From an uncultured Collinsella sp. (GTDB lineage: Bacteria; Actinomycetota; Coriobacteriia; Coriobacteriales; Coriobacteriaceae): a stretch of DNA of 17,684 nt. The stretch covers positions 1 through 17,684 of the forward strand of contig CABUVB010000018.1 of assembly GCA_902494815.1 (NCBI GenBank), read 5' to 3'. Positions within the stretch are counted from its first letter, which is position 1; each line of letters opens with the position of its first letter. Below the pieces are notes generated by a model. That model was not told the DNA's origin. It saw only the letters and a program-made list of their open reading frames with translations, and made no database searches. Shown one piece after another: positions 1-8,659 of this stretch. The position numbers were made by a program, and so were the translations under genes.

Positions 1-2255
1 ATAAACTGGTCGCCCACGGCGCGCATGTCGTCGGGCGTGGTGTCGCCGGCAAAGTAACGCGCGTCAAGGTCGAGCTTCTCGTTGCTCACGTAGCCGTTAA
101 AGTAGGCGGCGTCGTTGTCGAACAGCTCATTAAAGTCGTCGATACTCATATAGATATTCATGTCCGACTTGGAGCCCCAGGCACAGTCCTTGCCCGCGTA
201 CTCAAGGGAATAATACTCACCCTCGTACTTGTCGCTGAGCGTGACCTTCTGGCCCTCGCTCCAGCCGAACTTGTCGAGCAGGCCGCCGCCAAAGACGACG
301 CATCCGTCGCCGACGTCCAGCCCTTTCCAGTAGCGCGAATCGGGCGAGATGCCGTAGACAGAAATCGTCTCCTCGCCATTACCATCGCCGCGGTCGTATT
401 GCAGCTGGTAAACGGCATATTTCTCGGCCTGCGCGATTGCGCCCGCGCCGTTGTCAATCGTGTTGACCGGGTGAATGTCGTCGTTGTCGGTGTCGATCTT
501 AGAGGCCTTGTCAATCAGGTCGATAGCCTCGTCGCGGTTGCAGCCGAGGATATCGGCAAGGTCATCGAGGCGCGCATAAAGCGCATCCTTCTTGTCCTGG
601 ACCTTGGTAAGCGCATCCTGCGCCGCAGTCAGGCTCTCGGCAGACGGAGATGCGGTCGCGGCATCGGCTGCCGTCTGCGCCGCATCGGCCGCGTCGTCAA
701 GCTCGTCATCGGCATCTTGGGCGGCGGAAAGCAGCGCGCCGTCAACCGACTGCAAGCGCTCGAGTGCTGACCACTGCTCGCGATCCTCGGCAGTGCCCTC
801 GAGCTCCAGCGGCGCCTTGAGCGTGTACTGGTGCTCGGCGACCAGGCTTGTCTCGAGGTTGTCCGCGTAGTGCGTCATCGTGGGAAGAATCGCCAGGCCA
901 AAGAGCAGCAGCAGCGAGGTAAACGCAATGCCCACAAAGAGCGTGGCAAAGTTGCCCAGGTTGCGCAGAAAGATACGCAGGCGGAAGCGGGAAACAAAAC
1001 CCATGCGCTCCGGCAGTTGCATACCGCTCTTGGTGCCCGATTTGCCGCTCGCCTCGTGACGAAGGAACTGCAACGGCGTCTTGCCCATTTTGCGAAGCAG
1101 GCCCACCAGCGTGATGAGGATGAGCGCAGCGGCGGGAACCACGGCGCACTTCACAAAGATCTCCCAGCTCCAGTACACCTGGAAGGGCGGCAGGCTGTAC
1201 GAGTCGTAATAGAGGCTGCGCATGGGCTCGGTAAAGAACACGACGCCGAGCGCAGTGCCCAAAAGCGCCGCGACCACGCCCGCGATGGCGGGAAGCGCAA
1301 GGTAGTGCAGCACGATCTCGCGTCGACGATAGCCGCTGGCAAGCAGCGTGCCGATGATGGCGCTCTCCTCCTCGATGGTGGCGTCGGTAAGGACCACAAA
1401 GACGAACGCCATGATCACGATGATGATGTCGAGCAGCGTCATCCACATCATGGAGTCGCCGTCTACGTCGTCGCGCGCGTAGCCAATGCCCTGGTTGGAA
1501 TCGGCGTCGATGAGGTCATCCACGCGTGCATCGGCATCGGTGAGCGCCTCCACCATATCCTGCTCCGCATCGACGCGATCCGCGGTGGAGAGATCACGAT
1601 CGGTAAAGGTAAAGGAGTAGGTGTAGGCAGGCGCGCCGCCGGCGTCCTTAAGCGCGGCAAAGCCGGCGTCGGTGACCTCGGCCACACCGTACGTGATGGT
1701 GTTCACCGTAAAGTCCGAATTGTTGAGGAACAGCGCCTGGCTATCGGGCTGGGTCATGATGCCGCAGATGGTGTAGCTGCGACCCTCGAGCTCGACTTTA
1801 TCGCCCACGGACAGGTTGTTATTGGTGGCAAAGACACGGTCGATGGCCACCTCGTCGTCCGCCTTGGGCTGTTTGCCTTCGCAGTAGGACGCGATATCGA
1901 CCTCGGTGCGGTGTGCATAGGTGCGCAGTGTGCGCTTGGTGCCGTCGTCGCCGGTCGCCTTTTTGATGATGGCGTCGATGGAAAAATTCTTGTAGAGCGT
2001 AACGCCGCCGACGTCGCCGGCCGCGTCCTCGGCGGCCTTGAGTTGATCGTCGGTAGCCTCGAAGGAGGTGGTCACGCGGCCGTCCTCAATCGTGTACGCA
2101 TCGCGCATGTCGTCGATAAGGCAGCCGATGGAATGCGCTGCGAGCAAAAAGCCCGAGGTGAGGGCGATGCTTCCGCACATAAGAAGAAAGATGCCCAGGT
2201 ACTTGCCGATATTGCGGCGCAGCTCGCGCGGGAGACGTTTTGCGAGAGGTGTCAC
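1..2255 (-). CDS. FtsX/MacB-like ABC transporter permease, C-terminus outside the window
   Basis: Membrane permease subunit that would pair with the ATPase encoded just upstream. I read it from a GTG at 2255-2253 (MTPLAKRLPRELRRNIGKYL), 8 bases after the ATPase stop. The frame stays open to the left edge, so at least 751 residues are present and the end is missing. Visible order: one membrane helix at about residues 18-42; an extracytoplasmic domain of roughly 220 residues; an FtsX-type membrane domain from about residue 270 containing the conserved stretch ATIEEESAIIGTLLASGYRR; a further helix near 430-452; then a second extracytoplasmic part. That part starts with an Ala/Asp/Gln-rich, probably coiled-coil segment (about residues 500-570) and is followed by a folded region. 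A second FtsX membrane domain is expected beyond the edge. This layout fits the MacB/FtsX superfamily of mechanotransmission-type permeases; the substrate cannot be told. No good Shine-Dalgarno sequence precedes the GTG, so translation is probably coupled to the ATPase. Confidence 0.86.
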   Translation of the reverse strand, partial: MTPLAKRLPRELRRNIGKYLGIFLLMCGSIALTSGFLLAAHSIGCLIDDMRDAYTIEDGRVTTSFEATDDQLKAAEDAAGDVGGVTLYKNFSIDAIIKKATGDDGTKRTLRTYAHRTEVDIASYCEGKQPKADDEVAIDRVFATNNNLSVGDKVELEGRSYTICGIMTQPDSQALFLNNSDFTVNTITYGVAEVTDAGFAALKDAGGAPAYTYSFTFTDRDLSTADRVDAEQDMVEALTDADARVDDLIDADSNQGIGYARDDVDGDSMMWMTLLDIIIVIMAFVFVVLTDATIEEESAIIGTLLASGYRRREIVLHYLALPAIAGVVAALLGTALGVVFFTEPMRSLYYDSYSLPPFQVYWSWEIFVKCAVVPAAALILITLVGLLRKMGKTPLQFLRHEASGKSGTKSGMQLPERMGFVSRFRLRIFLRNLGNFATLFVGIAFTSLLLLFGLAILPTMTHYADNLETSLVAEHQYTLKAPLELEGTAEDREQWSALERLQSVDGALLSAAQDADDELDDAADAAQTAADAATASPSAESLTAAQDALTKVQDKKDALYARLDDLADILGCNRDEAIDLIDKASKIDTDNDDIHPVNTIDNGAGAIAQAEKYAVYQLQYDRGDGNGEETISVYGISPDSRYWKGLDVGDGCVVFGGGLLDKFGWSEGQKVTLSDKYEGEYYSLEYAGKDCAWGSKSDMNIYMSIDDFNELFDNDAAYFNGYVSNEKLDLDARYFAGDTTPDDMRAVGDQF

Positions 2256-2263
2256 GGCGCCGC

Positions 2264-2977
<714 letters not shown>

Positions 2978-3068
2978 GGTATCCCCCGTTGTTAGCCTCG
3001 TGCTACTTTATGAGCGTAATAGTAAACCATGGCGAACTATTTTGGAGCGGGGCCTGGATTTTATTTCA

Positions 3069-3297
3069 GACTAGTCATTGGGGACGTTCTTAAATGACTA
3101 GCTGTTAGGGACACTCTTTCGCCACCCGGCAGTTGGGGACGTTCCCTTTCTGCCGGCAGCTGAGGACAGTCCTTGGCAACCCGGCCGGCAAGCCGGCGGT
3201 TCGGCAAAGACTGTCCCCAATGACTAGTCGTTTAAGCCTGTCCCCAATGACCACTCTTGGTCGTTTAAGTCTGTCCCCAATGAGTACCCGATGACTA
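3069..3297. repeat. REP-like palindromic repeat cluster (GTCCCCAATGA motif)
   Basis: This fills the gene-free stretch between the two ABC operons (2978-3302). GACTAGTCATTGGGGAC at 3069-3085 is the exact reverse complement of 3213-3229. A 24-base unit at 3227-3250 recurs at 3260-3283 with one mismatch, and its core CTGTCCCCAATGA occurs at 3211, 3238 and 3271. In inverted orientation, degenerate copies lie at 3075-3101, 3103-3115 and 3129-3145. Inner hairpins are also present, such as GGCAG at 3128 pairing with CTGCC at 3150, and CCGGCCGGCAAGCCGG near 3181. The whole block could fold into one long branched stem. Its composition and outward-facing conserved ends resemble REP/REPIN-type elements mobilised by TnpA-REP Y1 transposases, but no transposase is in the window. 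It may also end transcription of the upstream permease gene. Confidence 0.75.
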
Positions 3298-3302
3298 GGT
3301 GG

Positions 3303-4508
3303 CTAGGCGCGGGATTTGGTGCGCGAGAGGGCTAGGCCTACGGCGGCGATGGCGGCGGCGAAGAGCACAGTGACGCCCAGATCGCAGGCGATGTCGCTCA
3401 GCACGGCAGACGTCAGATCCGAGGCAAGTGCCTTGCCAATCGCGTCGTTCACCCAATATGTCGGCACAAAGTGCGCCACGGCCTGCACGGCCGAACCCAT
3501 GAGCGACAGCGGCATCCAGGCGCCGCCCAAAAACGTCATGAGCATGCCGAGTAAGTTGCCCACGCCGTTGAGCAGCTCCTCGCGCGCACCCAGGCTCGAC
3601 AACGCAAAGCCAACGGCCAGCGGCGTGCACGCCAGGGCAAACGTCGCCGCCAGCGCCAGACACACACGACCCGCGCCGACCTCGGCAACCGCGCCGGCAA
3701 AGCCCACGACGCCCATCATACTCGACACGAGCCAAATGCAGACGGTGAGCACGGCGGCGGCCGCAAACACGGCAAGCGAACGCTGACGCTCGGAGACCGG
3801 GCTGGCATCCATGCGGCGCACGCGCTCGGGCTCGTTCATGCCCGAGAACACCAGTCCCACCGACACGATGACCGACGAGATAATCGCGTACGCGCCAAAG
3901 TTGAAGTACGACTCGAGCGTGGCGGCAGCAGTCGAGTCGACCTTGACCTGCTCGATCTGGACCTCCGCGCGCTTTGCAGCGGCATGCTCGGCGGCCTTGG
4001 CAACGTCGCCGTTAGAAGCAGCGGGCTCAAGCGCCGCCGCAGCGCCCGCGAGCGAGATCCAGCGCGAGGCCTCGGCAGACGAAAGCGCCGCCGCCATGGT
4101 GCCGGCACCGTAGGTCACATCGAGCTTGGGCAGGGACTCCCCCACGCGGGCGGCCGCAACGAGGTCGTCCTCAAACCCCTCCGGGATAAAGAACACGCAG
4201 TCGGCGCTGCCCTTGGCGCTGTTGCTCTTGGAGAGCGCGTCCGCAAGGTCGTAGGTGTCGTCGCCGACGCCCATGACCAGGTCAAAACGCGAACCTAGGT
4301 GCTTGGTGAGCGCACGTGAAAGATCACTGCCGTCGCGGTCGACCACGATCACGTTGGCATCGTAGGGCTTGTACTCGGTGAGCTGCGACGAGTTCCAGCT
4401 CACCGAGGCCGCGATGAATACGCCCATGAGCGAAATGAACACCGTATAGATGAGCAGGTAGAATGGGTGCGCCAGCGCCATGCGAAGCGCGGTCTTAAAG
4501 GTGCTCAT
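3303..4508 (-). CDS. ABC-2 type transporter permease (second of two, LnrN/YfiN-like)
   Basis: Membrane subunit of about 401 residues, the last gene of the three-gene ABC-2 operon. One N-terminal helix (about residues 15-35) is followed by an extracytoplasmic domain of about 170 residues. A C-terminal block of five or six helices follows, starting at the stretch YFNFGAYAIISSVIVSVGL. This is the ABC2_membrane_3 layout. I chose the ATG at 4508 (MSTFKTALRM) because AAGGAG sits 5 bases before it. A start 15 bases further upstream (4523) is possible but has no such site. The chosen start overlaps the end of the preceding permease gene by 14 bases, so the two are probably translationally coupled. 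It would form a heterodimeric channel with that permease, energised by the ATPase at 5692-6630. The substrate is not determinable from sequence. Confidence 0.88.
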   Translation of the reverse strand: MSTFKTALRMALAHPFYLLIYTVFISLMGVFIAASVSWNSSQLTEYKPYDANVIVVDRDGSDLSRALTKHLGSRFDLVMGVGDDTYDLADALSKSNSAKGSADCVFFIPEGFEDDLVAAARVGESLPKLDVTYGAGTMAAALSSAEASRWISLAGAAAALEPAASNGDVAKAAEHAAAKRAEVQIEQVKVDSTAAATLESYFNFGAYAIISSVIVSVGLVFSGMNEPERVRRMDASPVSERQRSLAVFAAAAVLTVCIWLVSSMMGVVGFAGAVAEVGAGRVCLALAATFALACTPLAVGFALSSLGAREELLNGVGNLLGMLMTFLGGAWMPLSLMGSAVQAVAHFVPTYWVNDAIGKALASDLTSAVLSDIACDLGVTVLFAAAIAAVGLALSRTKSRA

Positions 4509-5682
4509 AGCGGCTCCTTCCAAAGATCAGCGTAGCGGCGGCGACAAACACCAGGGCCATCAGGACGAGCGCGCCGGCGCGGACGGCGAAGGGCCCCAGG
4601 TCCTCAAAGAAATACAGGCGGTTGAACATGTCGCAGATAAGCTTGACGGGGTTGAACCAGCACTCGGCCGGGCAGGCGCGGGCGACGTCGTCGGCAAGCG
4701 CCATCGCGGGCTCGCCGTAGAGTCCAGCAAACAGAGCGCACGTAGTGGCAAAGCCCGTGAGGATGCCCGACTTGGACGCCTTGCCGCCCTTAACGGGAAG
4801 CGTGCCCACAAAGAGCCCCAAGCCCGTGGCAGCAAGCGCGGATGCAGCGCCGCCCACGAGGCACAGCCCCTCGCGCCCGCCAAAGTCGACGCCCACGACC
4901 AGGCGCACGTAGCCGATCGCGATCGTCATCGAGGTAAAGGAAACCAGCCACGAGCCCACAAAGATGCCGGCCAGCGACGCCGTCTTGGAGAGACCGCCCA
5001 CGCAGCGACGCGCGCCAAGGCCGGACAGATTGGGTTGCAAATCGACGACACTCAAAGCGGCAAACTCGGCAGACATCATCGCGACCAGACCAAAGAGCGC
5101 GTAGTAGTAGATGACCGTGCCATCGGGCGTGGTGCGTGTCAGGCTTACGCGGCGGGTTCCGCCCTCGAGCGACAGGGCGCGCGCAACCGCCTCCGGGTCG
5201 GCGAGCGCCGCCGGGTTGTCCTGGGCAATCTGGCGCATGAGCTCGGCATTTTGCGTATACGAGCTTGCCACCGTCTCCAGAATGCTGCGGTCGGTGAGCA
5301 CCGACGACGCACGCGAGCTGTCATAGCTCGAAAGCAGCATGAGCTTGGGCGTGCCCGCGCCGTCGACCGTGTAGATGCCAGCGACCTCGCCGGCCTTGAG
5401 CGCACGGTTCGCGTCGGCTGCGTCGTCGCACTCGTGGATCTCGAGCAGCTGGTCGTCGCCTTCCTTGGCAAGCGATGTCGCCACGTCCTTAAAGGTCGAG
5501 GCGTCCCAGGCCTCGTCCGCCACGACGGCAACCGGCACCGGATCGACCGTGCCGTCGGAGCTGAGGTTCGCAAACATAAACATGAACATCGTTGAAAGCG
5601 CAATGGGAAAGATCGCGCCCCAGACCCATGTGCTCGGCCGACGCAGCAGCGTCTTGAGCGTGGTGATGATGGTGTTGAACAT
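4495..5682 (-). CDS. ABC-2 type transporter permease (first of two, LnrM/YfiM-like)
   Basis: Membrane subunit of 395 residues. A cytoplasmic N-terminal segment (MFNTIITTLKTLLRRPSTWV) leads into helix 1 (about residues 18-40). An extracytoplasmic domain of about 165 residues follows, then a five- to six-helix C-terminal membrane block beginning near VIYYYALFGLVAMMSAEFAA. This matches the ABC-2 (ABC2_membrane_3) family. The ATG at 5682 has AGGGGGT four bases upstream and lies 9 bases after the ATPase stop. The 3' end overlaps the next permease gene. The two permeases share architecture but are clearly diverged, as expected for subunits of a heterodimeric exporter such as Bacillus LnrMN. Export of, or resistance to, an amphipathic compound is an inference from operon layout only. 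Confidence 0.9.
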   Translation of the reverse strand: MFNTIITTLKTLLRRPSTWVWGAIFPIALSTMFMFMFANLSSDGTVDPVPVAVVADEAWDASTFKDVATSLAKEGDDQLLEIHECDDAADANRALKAGEVAGIYTVDGAGTPKLMLLSSYDSSRASSVLTDRSILETVASSYTQNAELMRQIAQDNPAALADPEAVARALSLEGGTRRVSLTRTTPDGTVIYYYALFGLVAMMSAEFAALSVVDLQPNLSGLGARRCVGGLSKTASLAGIFVGSWLVSFTSMTIAIGYVRLVVGVDFGGREGLCLVGGAASALAATGLGLFVGTLPVKGGKASKSGILTGFATTCALFAGLYGEPAMALADDVARACPAECWFNPVKLICDMFNRLYFFEDLGPFAVRAGALVLMALVFVAAATLIFGRSRYEHL

Positions 5683-5691
5683 GGTTACCCC

Positions 5692-6630
5692 CTAGTCGCG
5701 CAGCTCGCGGCCGGTGATCTCGAGGAACACGTCGTTGAGGGTCGGCGGCTCGCTCCATACGCGGCCGAGCGCAACGTCGGCGGCGCGCAGCGTGTCGAGG
5801 ATGTCCACCAGGTTGTGCGGGCTTGCTTCGCAGGTGCAGACGAGTTCGCCGCCGGAAAGCTCAACCGAAAGTACGTGCTCGAGGGCGCGCAGCCGCTCGA
5901 CCGTGACGGGCTCGACGGCGCCGACCTCGACGGTCACGCGCTCGCCCATCTGAATCATGCGCTTGAGCTCGTCGTTGGTGCCCTGCGCCAGCACACGTCC
6001 GCCGTCCATGATCATGATGCGGCTGCAGATCTGCTCGACTTCCTCCATGTAATGGCTGGTATACACCACCGTGGCGCCCTCGTCGCGCAAGCGGCAGATG
6101 CCCTCCAGGATAGCGTTGCGACTCTGCGGGTCGACTGCCACCGTAGGCTCGTCAAAGAAGATGAGCTCGGGCTTGTGCGCAATGCCGCAGGCAATGTTGA
6201 GGCGACGCGCCAGGCCGCCCGAGAGCTTGCCGGGGCGAAACTTGGCAAAGTCGCCCAGCCCGACAAAGTCGATCGCCTCGTCCACCAGCGCGCGGCGGCG
6301 CTTGCGGTCGCTAACGTAAAGGCTGCAGAAATAGTCGATGTTCTCACGCACCGTGAGCTCGTCGAACACCGCAACTTGCTGCGGGACCACGCCGATGCGG
6401 CGCTTGAGGTCATAGCGGGCGGGCGTCATGGGCTCGCCAAAGAGCTCGATGGTGCCTTTGTCGTAGGCAAGCAGCTGCAGGATACAGTTGATGGACGTGG
6501 TCTTGCCCGAGCCGTTGGGGCCGAGCAGGCCAAAGATCTCGCCGGGGGCGATACTCAGGTTAAAGTGGTCGAGCGCAATAAGATCGTCATAGCGCTTGAC
6601 GAGGTTTTCGACATGGACGATGTCTGTCAT
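5692..6630 (-). CDS. ABC-2 transporter ATPase, DrrA/LnrL-like
   Basis: Cytoplasmic ATPase of 312 residues with Walker A GPNGSGKTT (about 38-46), tandem Q residues of the Q-loop (84-85), signature LSGGLARR (136-143), Walker B LIFFDEP (156-162), a D-loop VAVDP and the switch histidine H193. A C-terminal extension of about 90 residues is typical of drug/daunorubicin-type (DrrA) ABC-2 ATPases. I start it at the ATG at 6630 (MTDIVHVENL) because AAGGG lies about 8 bases before it. The frame also extends 22 residues further upstream to 6696, but that segment has no family-like sequence. It is the first gene of a three-gene operon with the two permeases and is divergent from the two-component genes, with a 199-base intergenic region between the starts. 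Probably it is under control of that response regulator, as for LnrLMN in Bacillus, although I see no convincing promoter on this strand. Confidence 0.93.
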   Translation of the reverse strand: MTDIVHVENLVKRYDDLIALDHFNLSIAPGEIFGLLGPNGSGKTTSINCILQLLAYDKGTIELFGEPMTPARYDLKRRIGVVPQQVAVFDELTVRENIDYFCSLYVSDRKRRRALVDEAIDFVGLGDFAKFRPGKLSGGLARRLNIACGIAHKPELIFFDEPTVAVDPQSRNAILEGICRLRDEGATVVYTSHYMEEVEQICSRIMIMDGGRVLAQGTNDELKRMIQMGERVTVEVGAVEPVTVERLRALEHVLSVELSGGELVCTCEASPHNLVDILDTLRAADVALGRVWSEPPTLNDVFLEITGRELRD

Positions 6631-6817
6631 GAGGCGGCCCTTCTGTTGCTTGCGGCCCGGTACGATTGCATCATCGCAGGAGCGGGCGGCGCGCACCAGT
6701 GAGCTTTGTCACGAGTGTGGAGGTCTTGGTCGTACGGCCCGCCGACGCCCCCGCCCTGCCGCACGGGAGGAATGTCACGGTTGCGCAGGCGGCCCCTCCA
6801 CCACACGCAGCTTCGCG

Positions 6818-6823
6818 TACAAT
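6818..6823 (+). promoter_or_regulatory. -10 element TACAAT giving a probably leaderless histidine kinase mRNA
   Basis: TACAAT matches the sigma-70 -10 consensus at five of six positions. It ends only 6 bases before the A of the ATG at 6830, so transcription would start at or within a base or two of the start codon. No Shine-Dalgarno sequence is present at the usual spacing. No clear -35 hexamer lies 16-18 bases upstream. TGTCACG occurs twice in the divergent region (6707-6713 and 6773-6779) and could be part of a regulator site; this is weak evidence. Confidence 0.5.
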
Positions 6824-6829
6824 ACCCGT

Positions 6830-7975
6830 ATGAACAGGCTTTTCGACAAATCGATCGTGCTAGCGTGCTGCATTGCGGCCGCCGTGGGTCTTGCTGTGGA
6901 TGCTCGCCTGGTCGCGGCGTTTTGCCTTGGCGTTATTGCCACCTCACTGGCCGAAGTCGCACAGGGAAACCGCGCCTGCCGTGCAAGCGAGGCCGCGAGC
7001 TACGTCTACATCATCGCGGCTGTCTTCGTGCCGCCGTTTGTGCCGTTTGCGCCTCTCGCCCTCTATGACATCGCGCGGCGCGTGCGCCGTGAGCACGCCT
7101 GGGTCGCGCTGGGCATTGGCTCCGCTTTTGCCTGCGCGCTTGTCGCGAACCTTCGCACCAACGCGCTTACCGCCCGAACACTCCTGCTGGCCGCCATCCT
7201 TTCGGTTGCCGCCACCTTGCTATCGCTACGTACTGCCCAGTTAGAGCGCGAGCAGCAGCGCATGCGCCGTACCCGCGACGAGCTGCAAGAACGAGCCCTC
7301 GCGCTCGAAGCGCGCAACCGCGATCTTGCTGACCGCCAGGACTACGAAATCGAGCTCGCGACGCTCGCCGAGCGAGCCCGTATCGCGCGCGAGATCCACG
7401 ATAACGTCGGGCACCAGCTCACGCGCGCCTCACTGCAGGCCGAAGCCCTGCGCGTGGTCCACGCCGACGAGCCCGGCGTCGCCGCCGATTTCGCCGACGT
7501 CAAACGCACGGTTGACGAGGCGCTCCAGCTCGTACGCGCCAGCGTCCATGCGCTCAACGACAACGCCGTCGACCTTTCCGTGCAACTCGAACGCATTGTC
7601 GAAGGCGCGCGCTCGGACGGCGGCCCGCAGATTGAGCTTGAAGTTATGGCCGAGCATGCGCCCGCAAATGTCGCCAACTGCTTTGCGGCGGTCCTGCGCG
7701 AGGCGCTCTCCAACACCATGCGCCATGCTTGCGCCCATGCTGTTACCGTACGGTGCATGGAGCATCCGTCGTTTTACCAGCTCATTGTTACCGACGATGG
7801 CGCGGGCGGGGTTCAAGCAAGCGGCCGCGGCGCCGCGGAGGGCATGGGGCTCGACTCCATGCGTGAGCGCGTTGAGGCGCTTGGCGGCACCTTCACCGCC
7901 GGCCCGCGCGCCGGCGCCGGCGGCTGGCGTGCGTTTGCCACCGTTCCCAAACAGCAAGGAGATGAGGGCCGATGA
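6830..7975 (+). CDS. Sensor histidine kinase, HisKA_3 (DesK/LiaS/LnrJ-like)
   Basis: Membrane sensor kinase of 381 residues that would phosphorylate the response regulator encoded next. About five hydrophobic segments occupy residues 7-24, 27-43, 57-78, 91-107 and 114-133 with little extracytoplasmic loop, suggesting intramembrane sensing. A coiled-coil linker (about 135-180) leads to the HisKA_3 dimerisation helix with the phospho-acceptor H190 in AREIHDNVGHQ. The ATPase domain has an N-box around N295 (EALSNTMRHA), a G1 motif DDGAGG at 322-327 and a G2 motif GMGLDSMRERV. I place the start at the ATG at 6830 because residues before it look non-coding and a -10 element lies directly upstream. 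The gene overlaps the regulator gene by four bases (ATGA). It is divergent from the ABC-2 exporter operon, which points to sensing of the exported or damaging compound; this is inference by analogy with LnrJ. Confidence 0.92.
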   Translation: MNRLFDKSIVLACCIAAAVGLAVDARLVAAFCLGVIATSLAEVAQGNRACRASEAASYVYIIAAVFVPPFVPFAPLALYDIARRVRREHAWVALGIGSAFACALVANLRTNALTARTLLLAAILSVAATLLSLRTAQLEREQQRMRRTRDELQERALALEARNRDLADRQDYEIELATLAERARIAREIHDNVGHQLTRASLQAEALRVVHADEPGVAADFADVKRTVDEALQLVRASVHALNDNAVDLSVQLERIVEGARSDGGPQIELEVMAEHAPANVANCFAAVLREALSNTMRHACAHAVTVRCMEHPSFYQLIVTDDGAGGVQASGRGAAEGMGLDSMRERVEALGGTFTAGPRAGAGGWRAFATVPKQQGDEGR

Positions 7976-8601
7976 GGCTCATCGTTGTCGACGACGACCG
8001 CTTGGTGATCGATTCGCTCAAGATTATCCTGGGCGCCCAGCCGCAGATCGAGATAGTGGGCACCGGCGCCAACGGCGACGACGCGGTCGCGCTCTACGCC
8101 GAGCACGCGCCCGACATCGCGCTGCTCGACATTCAGATGCCAGGACGTGACGGCCTATCGGCGGCGCGCGAGATCCTCGAGCGCGATCCTGCAGCACGCG
8201 TGGTGTTTCTGACGACATTCTCGGATGACGAGTACATCGTATCGGCGCTCAAACTGGGTGCCCGCGGCTATCTGATCAAAACCGATGTCGCCGCCATTCC
8301 GCCGGCGTTGGCGCAGGTCATGGACAGTAAACGCGTGCTCGAGGGTAAGGCGATCGAGGACATCGATTTTGATGGGGCGGGCGTCGAGGCCGGCACGCCC
8401 CGCCGGCCCGCGGCCTTTGCCGGCCTGACCGACCGCGAGTTCGAAGTCGCCGAGCTTATCGCCCGCGGCCTCGATAACAAGGAGATTGCCGCCACGGCTT
8501 ATATGGGAGAAGGCACGGTGCGCAATCACATCAGCTCAATCCTCGCCAAAATGGGGCTACGCAACCGCACACAAATCGCCATCGCCTACCTGCGAGGGTA
8601 A
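7972..8601 (+). CDS. NarL/LuxR-family response regulator (LnrK/LiaR-like)
   Basis: DNA-binding response regulator of 209 residues. The receiver domain has acidic residues D7-D9, the phospho-acceptor D53 in LLDIQMPGRDG, the conserved threonine at 81/82 and K103. A linker of about 40 residues leads to a C-terminal LuxR-type helix-turn-helix (about 151-209: LTDREFEVAELIARGLDNKE, then the recognition helix around GTVRNHISSIL). The start overlaps the kinase stop codon, and AAGGAG lies 10 bases upstream (7956-7961). Partner of the kinase is certain from context; the likely target is the divergent ABC-2 operon, possibly with self-regulation. It is the last gene of its operon and faces the adhesin gene convergently. 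Confidence 0.95.
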   Translation: MRLIVVDDDRLVIDSLKIILGAQPQIEIVGTGANGDDAVALYAEHAPDIALLDIQMPGRDGLSAAREILERDPAARVVFLTTFSDDEYIVSALKLGARGYLIKTDVAAIPPALAQVMDSKRVLEGKAIEDIDFDGAGVEAGTPRRPAAFAGLTDREFEVAELIARGLDNKEIAATAYMGEGTVRNHISSILAKMGLRNRTQIAIAYLRG

Positions 8602-8659
8602 TTACCCGACGACCGACCGCCCCGGCATAGCAAAATGGCCGTTATCGATTTAATGCCAT

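Noticed and set aside
2978..3060. Promoter of the ATPase/FtsX operon near TACTATTACG
   Set aside because: The minus-strand TACTAT matches the -10 consensus at only four positions and no -35 partner is found at proper spacing.
3069..3297. CRISPR array
   Set aside because: Repeats are irregularly spaced (27 and 33 bases), occur in both orientations and have no spacers of uniform length; no cas genes are present.
4509..4523. Upstream start (MEGAAMSTF) for the second ABC-2 permease
   Set aside because: The ATG at 4508 has AAGGAG at ideal spacing; the upstream ATG does not and would only add residues encoded by that ribosome site.
6631..6696. 22-residue N-terminal extension of the ABC-2 ATPase
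   Set aside because: The sequence is not family-like and covers the ribosome site of the ATG at 6630, which starts a typical ATPase N-terminus.
6766..6780. GGGAGG followed closely by ATGTCACGG as a start for a small plus-strand gene or the kinase
   Set aside because: The spacing is too short and the frame is out of phase with the kinase; the product would be a shadow of the kinase reading frame with no recognisable features.
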